64,000 nt of DNA, from contig NC_053146.1 in NCBI RefSeq assembly GCF_016808335.1, positions 5,247,015 through 5,311,014 on the forward strand, read 5' to 3'. The translations under genes were made by a program, and so were the position numbers. This stretch comes from Panicum virgatum. Its lineage: Eukaryota; Streptophyta; Magnoliopsida; Poales; Poaceae. The notes beneath the pieces are model-generated. The model had not been told where the DNA came from, did not search any database, and saw only the letters and a list, made by a program, of their open reading frames with translations. Positions within the stretch are counted from its first letter, which is position 1; each line of letters opens with the position of its first letter. Of this stretch, positions 1 to 10,911 are shown piece by piece.

Positions 1-14
1 GGTGTAGAACATAC

Positions 15-310
15 CTCACAAGAGCTTTATCAGGAGCTGCGTCGTCACCGCCACAACCGCCGGAGGAGCCTCGGAGGGAAGCGCCGGTAGATGGCACATC
101 ACGGCCACCAACCTGAAAGCAAACTGCCACCAGCGGAGCCGGCAGCAGGAACTCTAGTCTACTGAGAAAACTAAAACTAGTAGAAAACTACCTATGCACA
201 GGACCGCGCCCGCTTCTCAAGCCGATTCCCAGCTCTCCAACGCCGGCGAGGCCGTCGGAGAGGAGGAATCGGCGAGGAACAGGCGCGGGATCAAGAATCG
301 CCGACTCCGT
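15..310 (-). CDS. Possible 5' exons of a gene running off the left edge
   Basis: On the minus strand there is a GC-rich leader-like exon (about 310 down to 194) ending in a plausible AG|GTAGTT donor. A TTTCAG acceptor follows at 113 and a second exon runs from 112 to about 15. An ATG at 99 opens a frame rich in Ala, Pro and Val. The exon ends near 15-20, where either GTGAGG or GTATGT could be the donor; with the second, the frame meets TGA just before the junction. The rest of the gene lies outside the window. I do not recognise the product. The position is divergent from the snoRNA promoter, so the two may share a bidirectional promoter. This is an inference from splice-like signals only. 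Confidence 0.25.
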
Positions 311-469
311 GCGCTCTAACTGTAGATGTAGATGGGTATTAGAAGAATCGAGTACTGGTGCAGTGGTGCTGGTCCGTGGGAAGGATATCGGAGCAGCCCA
401 CCACGAAGGCAGCAGCTTGGGGACAGTTGATAATATCTAGGGGGCCCCAAAAATTTGGGGTCCGTTGCA

Positions 470-690
470 GTCGGCCCACTCGCGCTGGGCCATACACAGT
501 GGCAGCCAAAACACAGCCTTAACATGGAAACCAACCCGTGCTATACAGCATTTCGGACATGGGCCGTGGGCTGTGGCCTGTGTGTGGACCGGACACCACG
601 TGCGCGGGCCGTCGGCAGAAGGAACCCAAACACAAACCCTACACACGACCTCAACCCGCTCCGGCGCCTACAAATATTGCAGAGCCTCTG
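470..690 (+). promoter_or_regulatory. Site II / telo-box promoter of the snoRNA cluster
   Basis: TGGGCC/TGGGCT (site II type) motifs occur at 486-491, 560-565 and 567-572, with a reverse GGCCCA near 473. A telo-box AAACCCTA lies at 634-641 and an AT-rich TATA-like CAAATATT near 670. In plants the pairing of site II elements with a telo-box is known from promoters of ribosomal-protein and snoRNA genes. Two snoRNAs follow about 450-700 bp downstream on the same strand, which fits a host transcript starting near 690-700. Confidence 0.55.
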
Positions 691-1125
691 CCCTCAGGGT
701 CTTCCCTCCCATCGCGCCGCCGCTCTCGTTGGCAAGCTAGGTTTCATCGCCGCACCCCATGAACCCTAGCCTGCCACGATCATTTGACCTCGATCTGCGC
801 TTGTTCCCATCGTTTCAGTTCCGTTTCGTTGCGTTGCTACTTCGGTTGGTTGATGGATCTTGTTTGGTTCGCCTAACATTGCAATTGCCCGGCGCTGCAT
901 CCGGTGCGGCGGGCAATCTATCCTTAGGCGAGATTGAACCCAAGGGGAGGTCGCTTTCCTAGTCCTTCCCGCCTGCTTTTTAAGCTCCGGCCGTCCTCTG
1001 TTTCTTCCCAGGATTCGCCGGTGACAAGGCAGGCAAATCCCCGATGATTCTGTCGTCTTAATCTTTTGGTGTTCGTTTCGTTTTTCTTGTTCGTGCGATT
1101 TGGTTGCGACGCCGGTGGGCATATG

Positions 1126-1211
1126 GCGAGGATGACGAAGAAAATCATTCGGATTCCCATTGATTTCTATACCAGAAAGATGAGATCTTTAACCAGCTAC
1201 TTCTGACTCGC
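1126..1211 (+). ncRNA. Box C/D snoRNA, 25S rRNA guide (U80/snR72-type site), copy 1
   Basis: Box C (GGATGA, 1130-1135) and box D (CTGA, 1203-1206) are closed by a 5-bp terminal stem, GCGAG (1126-1130) with CTCGC (1207-1211). A C'-like AGATGAG lies near 1179 and a D'-like TTGA near 1160. The stretch just before box D, AACCAGCTACT, is the complement of AGTAGCTGGTT. I recall that sequence in 25S/28S rRNA, next to an adenosine methylated by yeast snR72 and human U80. The methylated base would be the A opposite the fifth nucleotide upstream of box D. A second guide before D' was not assigned. Nearly the same RNA recurs at 4240-4322. Confidence 0.75.
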
Positions 1212-1295
1212 GATGTTTATGCCATTGGTTTGCTGATTTCTTGGAGGCGGAATTTTTTTAGTTTGTTGTGCCTGTTCTGCAGCTGTGATTCCGTC

Positions 1296-1384
1296 GGGCC
1301 GGTGATGTGATCAAAATATTTGCTACTCTTGATGGGGCAAGAGCTCCGCCTGATGATCACGAACCACCAAGATCTCTGAGGTCC
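1296..1384 (+). ncRNA. Box C/D snoRNA with two adjacent 25S rRNA guides (U38-like region)
   Basis: Box C GTGATGT (1302-1308), D' TTGA (1329-1332), C' TGATGAT (1351-1357) and D CTGA (1376-1379) are in the right order. GGGCC (1296-1300) can pair with GGTCC (1380-1384) as the terminal stem. The D guide ACCACCAAGATCT is complementary to AGATCTTGGTGGT. The D' guide AATATTTGCTACT is complementary to AGTAGCAAATATT. I recall these two rRNA stretches as neighbours in 25S/28S rRNA, the second containing the site of human U38 and yeast snR61. The RNA lies 85 bp after the first snoRNA, as in plant polycistronic clusters. Confidence 0.7.
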
Positions 1385-1551
1385 TCTGTAATCACTCGTC
1401 CTGGATTCACTCTGCTCTTCATCGTGGATTCATTTTCTGTCCGTTTGTTTTAGTGGGTGGGGCCAATGGAAAACTCGAGTTTGAATTTTTTTTGAACAAT
1501 AGCAGCTCTGCCTTTCAATTAAGAAAAAAACAATTAAATTAAAGAGTAAAA

Positions 1552-2641
1552 TACACTGTGGGTACATGAACTTGTAGTGCTGTGTCAAATAGGTCTATAA
1601 ACTTAGAAACCGGACATCTAGCCCCTCGAACTTTCGAACCCGTTCATCCGAGGTCCAGTCCGGTTTTGCATGGCTTGCATGGCACTTGCTACAGTAAACT
1701 CGGATTTGCTACCGTTATCGCGGTTTTGTTTTCCTTTTCTAATTTATTTCGGCTGAATTTTTGAAAAATCATAACTCTTCGATACAACATCAGATGAAGA
1801 TGATTTTTATATGAAAATTGTAGCTCTCGACGAGATCTACAATTTTCTAGTTTTGAGTTTTTTCATTTGATGAAGTTAAGTTGCCCAAAAAAATTATACA
1901 AAAGTACAGCATTATAATAATTACGTACTTCTGCTTGTCGCACTAGAAAATTAATATATTTTTCTATTTGTTGTCAAATGAAGACACTTTGTATACTAAA
2001 ATTTTAACACTTTTAACGATCTAGATTCTTGTAATTTTGAGTTTTTACATTTAAAGTTGTTAAAATGTTGATAACATAGTATAAAGTCTTAACATCTTTT
2101 GCGTACTTAATATACTGTTTTATCGATATTTTAACAACTTCAAATATAAAAACTTAAAACTCTAAGAATCTAGATCTTTTAAAGTACTAAAATTTTAGTA
2201 TAGAAGTGTCTTCATTTGACAACAAACAGAAAAATATATTAATTTTCTAGTGCGACAAGCAGATGTACGTGATTATTATGGTGCTGTACTTTTGTATAAT
2301 TTTTTTGGGAAACTTAACTTCATCAAATGAAAAAACTCAAAACTAGAAAGTTGTAGATCTCGTCGAGGGCTACAATTTTCATATAAAAATCATCTTCATC
2401 TGATGTTGTATCGAAGAGTTATGATTTTTTCAAAGATTCAGCCGAAAACAAAACCGCGGTAACTGTAGCAAATCTGGGTTTACTGTAGCAAATTGCGGGC
2501 GCACAGTGCCATGCAAGCCATGCAAAACCGGACTAGACCTGGGGTGAACGGGTTCGCAAGTTCGAGGGGCTAGATGTCCGGTTTCTAAGTTTATGGACCT
2601 ATTTGACACAGCACTACAAGTTCATGTACCCACAGTGCATT
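1552..2641. repeat. 1.1 kb foldback element: long inverted repeat
   Basis: The left arm (from CACTGTGGGTACATGAACTT near 1553) is repeated in reverse complement at the right end (to about 2640). Similarity continues inward to a centre near 2095-2105, so almost the whole element is two arms of about 540 bp with little spacer. The arms are not identical, so they have diverged since they formed. There is no coding capacity and no clear target-site duplication. It would fold into a long hairpin if transcribed. It separates the two copies of the snoRNA cluster. Confidence 0.8.
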
Positions 2642-4227
2642 GTACAAGAACAAATAGCTAAACAAGACCCACACTGGGCACCTGAAGTTTATTCTACCCA
2701 TGCGACGCAGCAGAGTACACACAACAACCCTGGGTCATCGTTGTCGAGCATGGTTGCATAGCAGCCAGCAGCTCCGACTCCACAGAGCTGACCTCAGACG
2801 CCTAGCGATGCCAAAAACAAGCGGGTCCGAAGCAAGAGGCCACGACATGTCATCGTTGCCCAGCTCAAGAAGAGCAGCTCCAACTTCCTGCCATGGACCC
2901 ACGCCCCGCCCTCGGTGTTTGCCAGACTAGCCACGACCCAACGCAGCAGCTCTGACTTCACGTGGCAGTCCCACCTCCTCACGTCGACCAGGTGCCGAGA
3001 AGCCTAGATTGACCACCGGGAGTGACATCATGGTCGAGACGAGCTCCAAAAGCAACGCCTTCAGGAAGGAAACGACACCGATAGTGCCGCCGCCGCCCGT
3101 CCAACACATGGATTGGGTTTTCACCCATGGGAGCCGTGCTGGGAGAAATGACGCCCTCAACAGGAAAGTGGCGCCCGAGCGTCACTGCCATCGAGGCTTT
3201 CGCCCAAGAAGCCCACCAACACAGTCGTCGCACCAAGATGCCGGATCACCAGCTCGCCGTCACCGATGTTGTCATTCATTGCCCTGACGTCCCGTAGAAG
3301 CCCTTCCAGAGGGGCATCGGCGCGCCGGCCGCGCGTCGCAGCCGTGTAGCTGCGTCGACCACCACCCCCTCCAGCTGGGCAATCCTACAGAACCGGATTT
3401 ACCCTGCCGCGCGCAACACACCGTCGCACGCCGAAGCCGCCGCCGACACAGCTGCTGCCAGCCGAAGCACCACAACGCAGCTGACGGCAACCACATCTCA
3501 GCGCACGCCCACCACCACGGGCGCCGCCCCCTGCCCTAGGGGCGCCGGATCTGGCCGCAGGGGCAATAGACCCAATACCCCTGCCGGCGCCGCCGCCTCC
3601 ACCATGGGCGCCCCCCCTTCCTGGGGCGACGGATCCGGCCACCAAGGCCTCGGATCCGGCCGCCCGAACCCGGAAAGCGGCCAGATCGCGCCATGGACGA
3701 GGAGGAGGGGAAGCGAAGGAGGAAGGAAGCTCCCTGCCGCCGCCCGGAGACAGCACGGGCCCTGGCCGGCGCCGACGCAGCAGCAGCAGGCAGCTCCGCC
3801 GAGCCCCACGCTCGCGCAAGGGCACGCCCCCGTCAGCTCGCTGCAGCGCACGCCGCCACCACCGCCGAGAGCGAGGAAGAGCCACGCCACCGCCATCCTG
3901 GCAAGCCGCGCGGCCTTGCTGGCGGTGGCGCGGCGGAAGAGGGGGGAGGTAAGGGGCCGGCGGCAGCTGGGGCCGTTCGCCGCCCGAGTCGCTCTCGTGG
4001 GGAGGGCGACGCGGGGGCCGTTCGGAGGCTGCAATTCGAGTTTGAAGTACTAATGGGCTATTTGAACACTGTCAATCATGTTGCTTCCTAGGAATACATG
4101 CAAATCCATTTTCATAAGAGAATAAAACCATTTTTTTAAAAAAACTCATTTAAATTTTGATAAGTCAACAAAGCAGGCAACCTTGTGATTTTATATATCT
4201 TTTATCATCTTTTCTTGTAACCAAACA
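2642..4227. other. GC-rich, gene-free stretch between the snoRNA copies
   Basis: From about 2700 to 4070 the base composition becomes strongly GC-rich, with open frames on both strands rich in Arg, Ala, Pro and Gly. No domain, splice pattern or start context is convincing. The wording around 3010-3250 resembles repetitive grass DNA that I cannot name. The edges show no clear terminal repeats. It is most likely transposon-derived or captured sequence. Confidence 0.4.
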
Positions 4228-4239
4228 CCAACGGTAATG

Positions 4240-4322
4240 GTGAGGATGAAGAAGAAAATCAATCGGATTCCCATTGATTTCTAAACGAAAGATGAGATCT
4301 TAACCAGCTACTTCTGACTCAT
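4240..4322 (+). ncRNA. Box C/D snoRNA, 25S rRNA guide, copy 2 of the 1126-1211 RNA
   Basis: Box C GGATGA (4244-4249) and box D CTGA (4314-4317) flank a body about 90% identical to copy 1. The rRNA guide AACCAGCTACT is unchanged. The terminal stem has changed on both sides and still pairs: GTGAG (4240-4244) with CTCAT (4318-4322), with one G-U pair, against GCGAG/CTCGC in copy 1. That paired change suggests selection on the RNA structure. Confidence 0.7.
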
Positions 4323-4456
4323 ACATGACATTGGGTTCTGGTGTAGGCTTTGTTGTTGTTGTTGTTTTGCGTTTCATTTGCACCCCTGAATCCCTGTATT
4401 TTGTAATAGTAGTTGGCTAGTTGACGGAGGGTCGTTGCCGTGATAAGAATGTTTGC

Positions 4457-4534
4457 TTGGCCTGATTTTTTTTCATTGAAGACTGCTACGCGCCTACGCT
4501 TTGATATCACGAATCACCAACATCTCTGACGTTC
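4457..4534 (+). pseudogene. Decayed second copy of the two-guide snoRNA
   Basis: This follows copy 2 of the first snoRNA at the same relative place as in the 5' cluster and aligns with 1296-1384. Box D CTGA (4526-4529) survives. Box C has become CTGATTT, C' is lost, the D' guide is unrecognisable, and the D guide now carries two mismatches to rRNA (ATCACCAACATCT). Function as a guide is unlikely. Confidence 0.55.
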
Positions 4535-4854
4535 GCAGCACGGGAGCGGGAGTAAATTGAGATGAAAAGTAATCGAAACCTGGCTGAATTCCTGATCATT
4601 CAGGCGAAGCAAGGTGGCTTCGTGGCTAGTTGCTTGATGAAAATGCTCGCATGTATCCTTGCGAACATTGTCAGTTCCTCTGCGCTCTGATTACCAAACT
4701 GTATGGAAACAAAAAGAACTGTATGCAAACCATTTTTTTTCAATATATGCAAGAGATTTGCACATCTTGTATTATGATTGAAGGGAAATATTTGGTTACA
4801 TGCGCTTCACAAGTTGAGCGCTTCACAAGATTTGCACAAGAACTTTTGCATTGT

Positions 4855-5136
4855 AAAAAAACTCGGCCGGGTGGGGAAAGACCGCCCCACCAGTATTGAC
4901 TTTCAGAAGAAGCCTCGGCTTCCCCGACCGAGAAAATCCCCGAACCCTGGCCCCGCCCTGACACCGGGGCCGTTACCCATGGGAACCTGGGCCGTCCACA
5001 CACAGTGCTTTGGCACCGGGGCCAGCGAGGGGATTTTTTTACCCTTAGCCTGAAATTCGCTCCCACAGGGAGTCGAACCCAGGACTTGAGGGGTGCCGCC
5101 AGGTTCCTCTAACCACTAGGCTAGAGGCCCTTTGGC
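4855..5136 (-). mobile_element. tRNA-derived SINE with 14-bp target-site duplication
   Basis: On the minus strand the element starts at 5136 and ends in a T-run at about 4860. Its head carries RNA polymerase III boxes: A-box-like TAGCCTAGTGG near 5120 and B-box GGTTCGACTCC near 5080. It is bounded on both sides by AACTTTTGCATTGT (4841-4854 and 5137-5150), an exact 14-bp target-site duplication. At 282 bp it fits grass SINEs, which lack coding capacity and borrow LINE machinery. Confidence 0.88.
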
Positions 5137-5275
5137 AACTTTTGCATTGTGATTTACAAGAAAAAAAAACAAAAAAAACAAAACACTGTGATTTACAAGA
5201 AAACTTTTGCATTGAGGGGATTTTTTTTCCCTTGTAAAACTTTTGCATTGTGATTTACAAGAAAAAAAACGACTT
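5137..5275. repeat. Short local repeats of the SINE target sequence
   Basis: The unit CTTTTGCATTGTGATTTACA, followed by an A-rich run, occurs about three times with variations (near 5140, 5185-5215 and 5240). One copy served as the SINE target. Confidence 0.6.
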
Positions 5276-5496
5276 AGAATTCTAAGAACCTGAGTGCACC
5301 TATGTTTAGAGAAAACTAAGTTAATGTTTTGAGAAACAAAACAAGAGACTTTTATTGGAGGAATACGGTAATGCTATTCTAGACTCTAGGTGTATAATAG
5401 TATTCTAGAACCACCTTGGTGTATAATAGTATTCTACACCCTTCTATTACTAGCAAAAATAATTTAAACTAAATTTACCAAGTCTCTGCCGGTTAA

Positions 5497-6110
5497 GAGC
5501 ATCTCCAAAAGCTCTTATTTTGGGTGAGTTGGCTAAAAAAAGAAAAGAGACACAAAAAACCTCATCCAACAGATATTCTATCTTCCTCATCTTCTATCCT
5601 GTATCCCGAGGGCTCGGCATCCGGCCCTCCCACGCCATTCTCGCGTCCACACGTCCGTCCCTCCCGTTGCCTTGCTCACATCCAGTGCCTTGCCCACATC
5701 CACGTCCGCCCAGGCACAGTTGCCGATGGTCTTGGCCTCCACGCACGATGCAACTTCAGGGGCAGCCAGCGGCACTCACGTCCAGGCGATGCAGCTTCAA
5801 GGAGTAGCGGCACTCACGTCCAGGGGCGGCGCGGATTCACATCCAGGGGCAGTGGCGCTACGCCGTCAAGGGCGAAGGCGCGAGTCAAGGGGCGGCGGCG
5901 CTCATGTCCAGCGCATCGCGAACAGATCGATCGCGGTCGAATTGGAAGGGCCAACGAAATTGGATGACGTGGATCTAGTTTTGAATATAGCTATCATACT
6001 TTATCTAGTTTCTTGGACTACCCCATAGAATTAGGTGCTTTTCTATTTTTACTAAGGGTCTACAAACTCCATATTTAGAAAACAAAATACAATAGCTCTT
6101 GGAGATGCTC
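5497..6110. mobile_element. PIF/Harbinger-type non-autonomous DNA element
   Basis: Terminal inverted repeats GAGCATCTCCAA (left) and the matching GGAGATGCTC (right) are flanked by TAA on both sides (5494-5496 and 6111-6113), the 3-bp duplication of the PIF/Harbinger group. The 614 bp inside include a GC-rich core (5640-5930) that could be captured sequence. There is no transposase. Confidence 0.7.
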
Positions 6111-6772
6111 TAATTCTGATTAGTTTAGCTATTGGTGTATAATAAAGTGCTACACCTAAGGTGTAGAACAGAACATGAGTGGAGGAATAATAGTATTTAT
6201 GAATTATGAATGCAGTGATATACAAAAGTTAGAATAGCTCCAACCAGGCATCTCAAGCTGAAAAATCTTTCGTACGTGAATAAAAGTTGGCATCTCTCGT
6301 CAGGTGTTCGATGGTCGAACCATGTTCTAGGATACTCTCATGTTAACTTTGCAAAAAAGATGAAACTAAATCCTCCGGCAGCTAGTAGCTTGCTTCATGG
6401 GGCCTGAACATGCACCGGTTAGAATTCAGGCTCGTCATAGAGAGCTGGGCGGACAAAAACCCATCAGAAGTTCGCTCAGCATGGATGCTTTTCACAAGAA
6501 CGATTCCTTTTGCGTTAATCAAGAAGGGGTCACCATCATTTGCCTCCATCTCGCACTATTGCTTTTTACTGTTAACTAGGATACAGCCTAAAGCGAAGCT
6601 ATAACTGGCTGAGCATGAAAGGCTAAGGTGCCACTGTCAGTCATTTCCTTTATTTTGCATTGTTTTCCTCTCCAAGCAATTATACCCATGTCGCATCCCG
6701 TGCAATCAAAAGCTCTGCTTTCCTACATAGGCAACTGCATCTTGACATTAATGGTTTGCAAATCTCACAAAT
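6111..6772. other. Intergenic sequence, no gene seen
   Basis: AT-rich sequence with short GGTGTA(TA/GA)-type repeats near 6135-6165 that echo 5380-5445 on the other side of the preceding element. No coding, RNA or complete transposon structure is seen. Confidence 0.5.
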
Positions 6773-9700
6773 TGTGGCAGTACCGCCAAAATTAATCCGG
6801 TTCAAGTGCGCTAACCATCACCCTAAAGGTAATCCCGGCTAACACGCACTTCAAACAGAGTAATCCGGCAGGGCTGTCGGGTAAAGTCCCGAAGAATCCA
6901 CCTGAGCGTCGATCGAACCCAAAGCTTACATGCAACCCACACGAAGGTGAGTCCAGAGAGTACAACATTTCATCAATACATTACATTACAGAGTCTTAAC
7001 TTAATTATTACAAACCAAGTTCGAAATCTCAGAAAGGTACTTGAAGTTCAAATTGAAATTAGTTCAGAGATCAACTGCAGCGGAAATAAAGCGAGTTCTA
7101 AACGACGATACAAGATGTCATGATGAAGCCCGTACATGACATCACTCGGCATTGTCATCGTTGGCCGGAGTCGAATCACACTCCACCGACCAACCAGGGG
7201 GTAAAGTACACGGCCAAGTCGAGCTAGCTATCTGATCTTCAAACGTATCACCTGAAAACAAAGTTGAGCCACAAGCAAGACTGAGTATACTAATACTCAG
7301 CAAAACTTACCCGACTAGGATATACTTAGCCCTCTAACTAGACATGCAAGACTTTTGGCTTGAGGGGTTGTTTTTGCCGAAAAGCAACAAAGAGTATGTC
7401 CTTATTTTCAGATTTTAGTCTTCAAGTTCTAGTTCGATTAACCATTCTACATTAGCATCTATCCAATAGCATACATAGTGAAAAATAATTATTTTTCATC
7501 ATTCAACCATATTCCTCATCATCATTGTTCCACTTCTTACTCTATATGGCAAAAGGGTTAAGCAGTCCCAATATCCGTGAGAGGCGGACGATTCGAATCG
7601 AATTTGTTAACCTTGCAAAGCAGACCTAAACACATGTCACGTGGTTACTCCCAGAGTCACACGTGCAACATTTCCCCTTTCTTTCCGGGTTGTGGATCAA
7701 GGTCACCGTCCTCGACTACAGAGTACGACGACTCTGCACCCGCATGTGCGCACATGAGAAACGACGTTCAAAGAAGGTGAAAGTAAAGTCCACTTGCCGG
7801 GTCAATCAGATACTTATGCTTACCGATTACCATATTTCTCGGCATGTGGTTAGTACGTTCAAACACTTAACCACCACTACCACACACTGCGGCCTTATCA
7901 AATTTCACAAAACAGACGGGGCATCACAAGTACCACAGCCCCGTCTGTAGACCTTGTAGTTGCAGCATGTAGTAAACATCCAACTCCTATAATTCTCGCG
8001 AGTGACCGGAAATCACTCGACTTCTACCGAACCATTAGCATAGCCAACTAGCGACCTACACATACTAGTGTTCAAGTATAGGTACCTAGGATCATGCAAC
8101 TAAGGTTCAAATCAACCCCTGGAAACTTAAATGCACAAGTCAATAGGAATAACAATAAATTGCATAAATTTAAAATAGACGGGACATGCTCCGGGGCTTG
8201 CCTTCCTGAGCGGAGCTAGCCTTGGGCTCTTCTGAACTTTGGTTCAGATCTTCAGTAATTTCAGTTAGATTAACTTGAGCTTCACGCTGCTCACTCTCGG
8301 ACTCCGGCACCAGCTCGTACGTACCGTCAGCGAGAGTAGTCAAATCTACATGAATGCATATGCGTGAGTTACTTTAGTGGTAACGATTCATTCATTTCTT
8401 CACTATAGAGTTATAATCCAACAAAACCCAACTTTGAAAACAACCATTTTCAAAATCATCTCACAGGGCAATCATTTATCGGGTATTATCTAACATGATT
8501 TAGTTCACAGAAAACCGGGGTGGTTTTCCCCAAACACTACTCAACCAAGCAACTCAAAAATACTTTATTTACACGAGTTGTCCATGTATAAATCAAAATC
8601 CATAGTTTCCTACACTCCCTAGTCATGAAATTTTTACACAGCAGGAAATTCATGATAAAAAATCTACCATAAAAATTTCAGTTCATTTCCTGCAACAGAA
8701 ACACCACGAAAAATCTTTTACCTAGCCTCTGCTGAAAACAAGACGAATTTTTACAGGGCAAAATATGCAAGTGCTGGTAATGAAACTTTTACTAAATGTT
8801 GTTTACCTAAATATGAGCATTCTGTAAAATTTTCACATTTAATTAAGCATCACACAGGTCATGAAAAATACAACAATGTACAACTGCAGTAAAGAAAAAT
8901 AATTTCCACAGGTAGTTATACTAAGTTTCAGAGGTTCATATTTTTCTATAAATATTCAGTACACAAATTCCAGCTCTGGTAAAATATAATATTTTTATAG
9001 GTACAGAAACTATTTTTCATGATTTAATGTATTTATCACTACCCAAAAATCATTTAGCCCAGTTGGGTTTAACAAAAAATTCTCAAACTTTTTCTGTAGA
9101 ATCTGGGAACCAAACTAAAGGTACTGTAAAAGTTTGAACCCATAACTCATATCATAACAACTTGGGTAAATAAAACTATTTATCCTAGGCATACATCAAG
9201 TCCTAATTAAAACCTATATCTAGGAGTGTCAAATGGATCTCAAATTTTCACAGTGTCCTACACTTGCACTCTACAACAATCTGTCCAAAAATCTAGAACT
9301 TGAGATATAAATAAAGGACTAATAAATTTGTATTTAATCTAGAACAAAAACCAGTGAGCTAATAAAAAAGTGCATGTAATAAAAGTTGTAGATCTAGTAA
9401 CAAGGAACTCAGATCAATTGAGTTTGCATTTTTCCGATTTTTCTACGAATTTATATCGATTTTACAAGTTTGCTGTTTTTGAAAACAAAAAGAAAGGAAA
9501 TTGAGATCTTGCATCTAGGCCCTGGAAAGATTTGGGCGATTACAAATAGGTCCCTGGCCGGAAAACAGAGGTGGGGCGAACATGGCTGGCCGGAATCCGG
9601 TGTGGGGGCTCATCGAAGGTGTGGGAGAAGTGGGGGAGAAGCTCCACGGCGTCGAGAGGAACCCGTGGATAGCCTCGGTTGGAGCTGGGACGGCCGGTGG

Positions 9701-10911
9701 TGGCGATGCCACGGAGCAGCAGCTCCGGCGGAGGGGGCATGCGGCGCCGGCGGCGCTCCGGCGAGGGAGGAGCGGCGAGGACCGGCCGGAGAGGACCAGT
9801 GGGAGGTGGAGAACCGATTCAGAGGGCTCTCGAGGTTGGAGGATGACGGGAGGAGGGGGCTCCACGGCGGGCTAGGTGGAGGCGGCGGTCATGGCGGACA
9901 GCGAGGCTTCCTGGGCGCCATGGGTGCTTGGGCTTCGTTCTGGGAGAGGGAGAGAGTGGAGAGCAGAGGGGAGGGGGCTTTGTTGCGCAGCAAAAGGGGG
10001 AGGGAAGGCGCTGCAGGGAGAGGTGCGGGGTATCGGTGGTGCACGGCATCGAAGGCCGGCCGTGGGCAGCGGCTCGGGCAGGCGCGTGTGCCATGGCGTG
10101 CGGCGTCGGCACGTCGTCTCGTCGAGCTGGGCAGGGGCACAACGAGGAGGAGGCGGTGTCGCAGCGGCGACGGGACGGGGCGAGCTGCGTGCTCATCATG
10201 GAAGGCCATGAGTGGAGCGCAGCGAGAGAGCGGCCGTCGTGCCACTCTGCTCCACGCTTGGGTCAAAGGCGGGCGGCGCTGCGTGGTTGTCGCCGAGCGG
10301 CCGTCGGGACTTAGGCGCGTGCACGGCGGTGCAGAGGCACTCATGGCCGGCTGGGGTCTCAGCGTGGTGGCAGGAGGCGGTGGTGCAGCTACGGTTCAGC
10401 GGCGGCAGCGAGCTGCTCTGCCATGGCCGAAGCAGAGGAGCAGAGTGAGGGGAGAGAGAAGAGAGAAAGAAAGAGAGAGAGGTCAACGTGTTGACTCGTG
10501 ATTTTCTCAAAATTTTCCATGGAAACTCGAAAAAGTTTGAACATGAAAGTTGTTCAAAATTCAAATTCCTACAACTTTCCTTTCAGGCCAAAATTCATTT
10601 GAGCAATGATTTGAAAGTTAAAAATTCGAATTCAAGTTTAAATGAAAACCCCCTAAACCCACTGTTTTTCGGGGTTTTCTCCAAATTTCATGTTGTAACT
10701 TGAAAAACTTTGAATACGAAAGTTGTTTATCTTGTAAAACTCTACAACTTTTGTTTTGGGCAAAAGTTCATTTGAGCTAAAGTGTGAGAGTTGACTTTTC
10801 GGTCTATTTAAACGGATTTCTGGCTTTTAAGTAATTGAAAATTTGGGGTTTAACTTGTCATTTCATATTAATTGCATGTTTAAAACAGTGCTAAACACCG
10901 GAGGTGTTACA
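6773..10911 (-). mobile_element. 4.1 kb solo-LTR-like retrotransposon remnant
   Basis: Read on the minus strand it begins TGTAACACC (10911 down) and ends GGTACTGCCACA (6773), i.e. TG...CA termini. It is flanked by CAAAT at 6768-6772 and 10912-10916, an exact 5-bp target-site duplication. No gag, protease, reverse transcriptase or integrase frame is present. It has an AT-rich half and a GC-rich open block (9560-10440) without recognisable domains. A solo LTR of a large gypsy-type element is the simplest reading; a non-coding LARD-type element is the alternative if internal LTRs were missed. Confidence 0.72.

Noticed and set aside
3385..4091. Long overlapping open frames on both strands in GC-rich DNA
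   Set aside because: Open in several frames at once, low-complexity Ala/Arg/Pro/Gly composition, no domain, splice or start support.
5070..5125. tRNA-like A and B boxes on the minus strand
   Set aside because: They are the promoter of a SINE bounded by target duplications; no complete cloverleaf of a working tRNA.
9470..10501. 343-residue open frame in the solo-LTR-like element
   Set aside because: Composition-driven, overlapped by other open frames on both strands, no reverse-transcriptase, gag or other motif.
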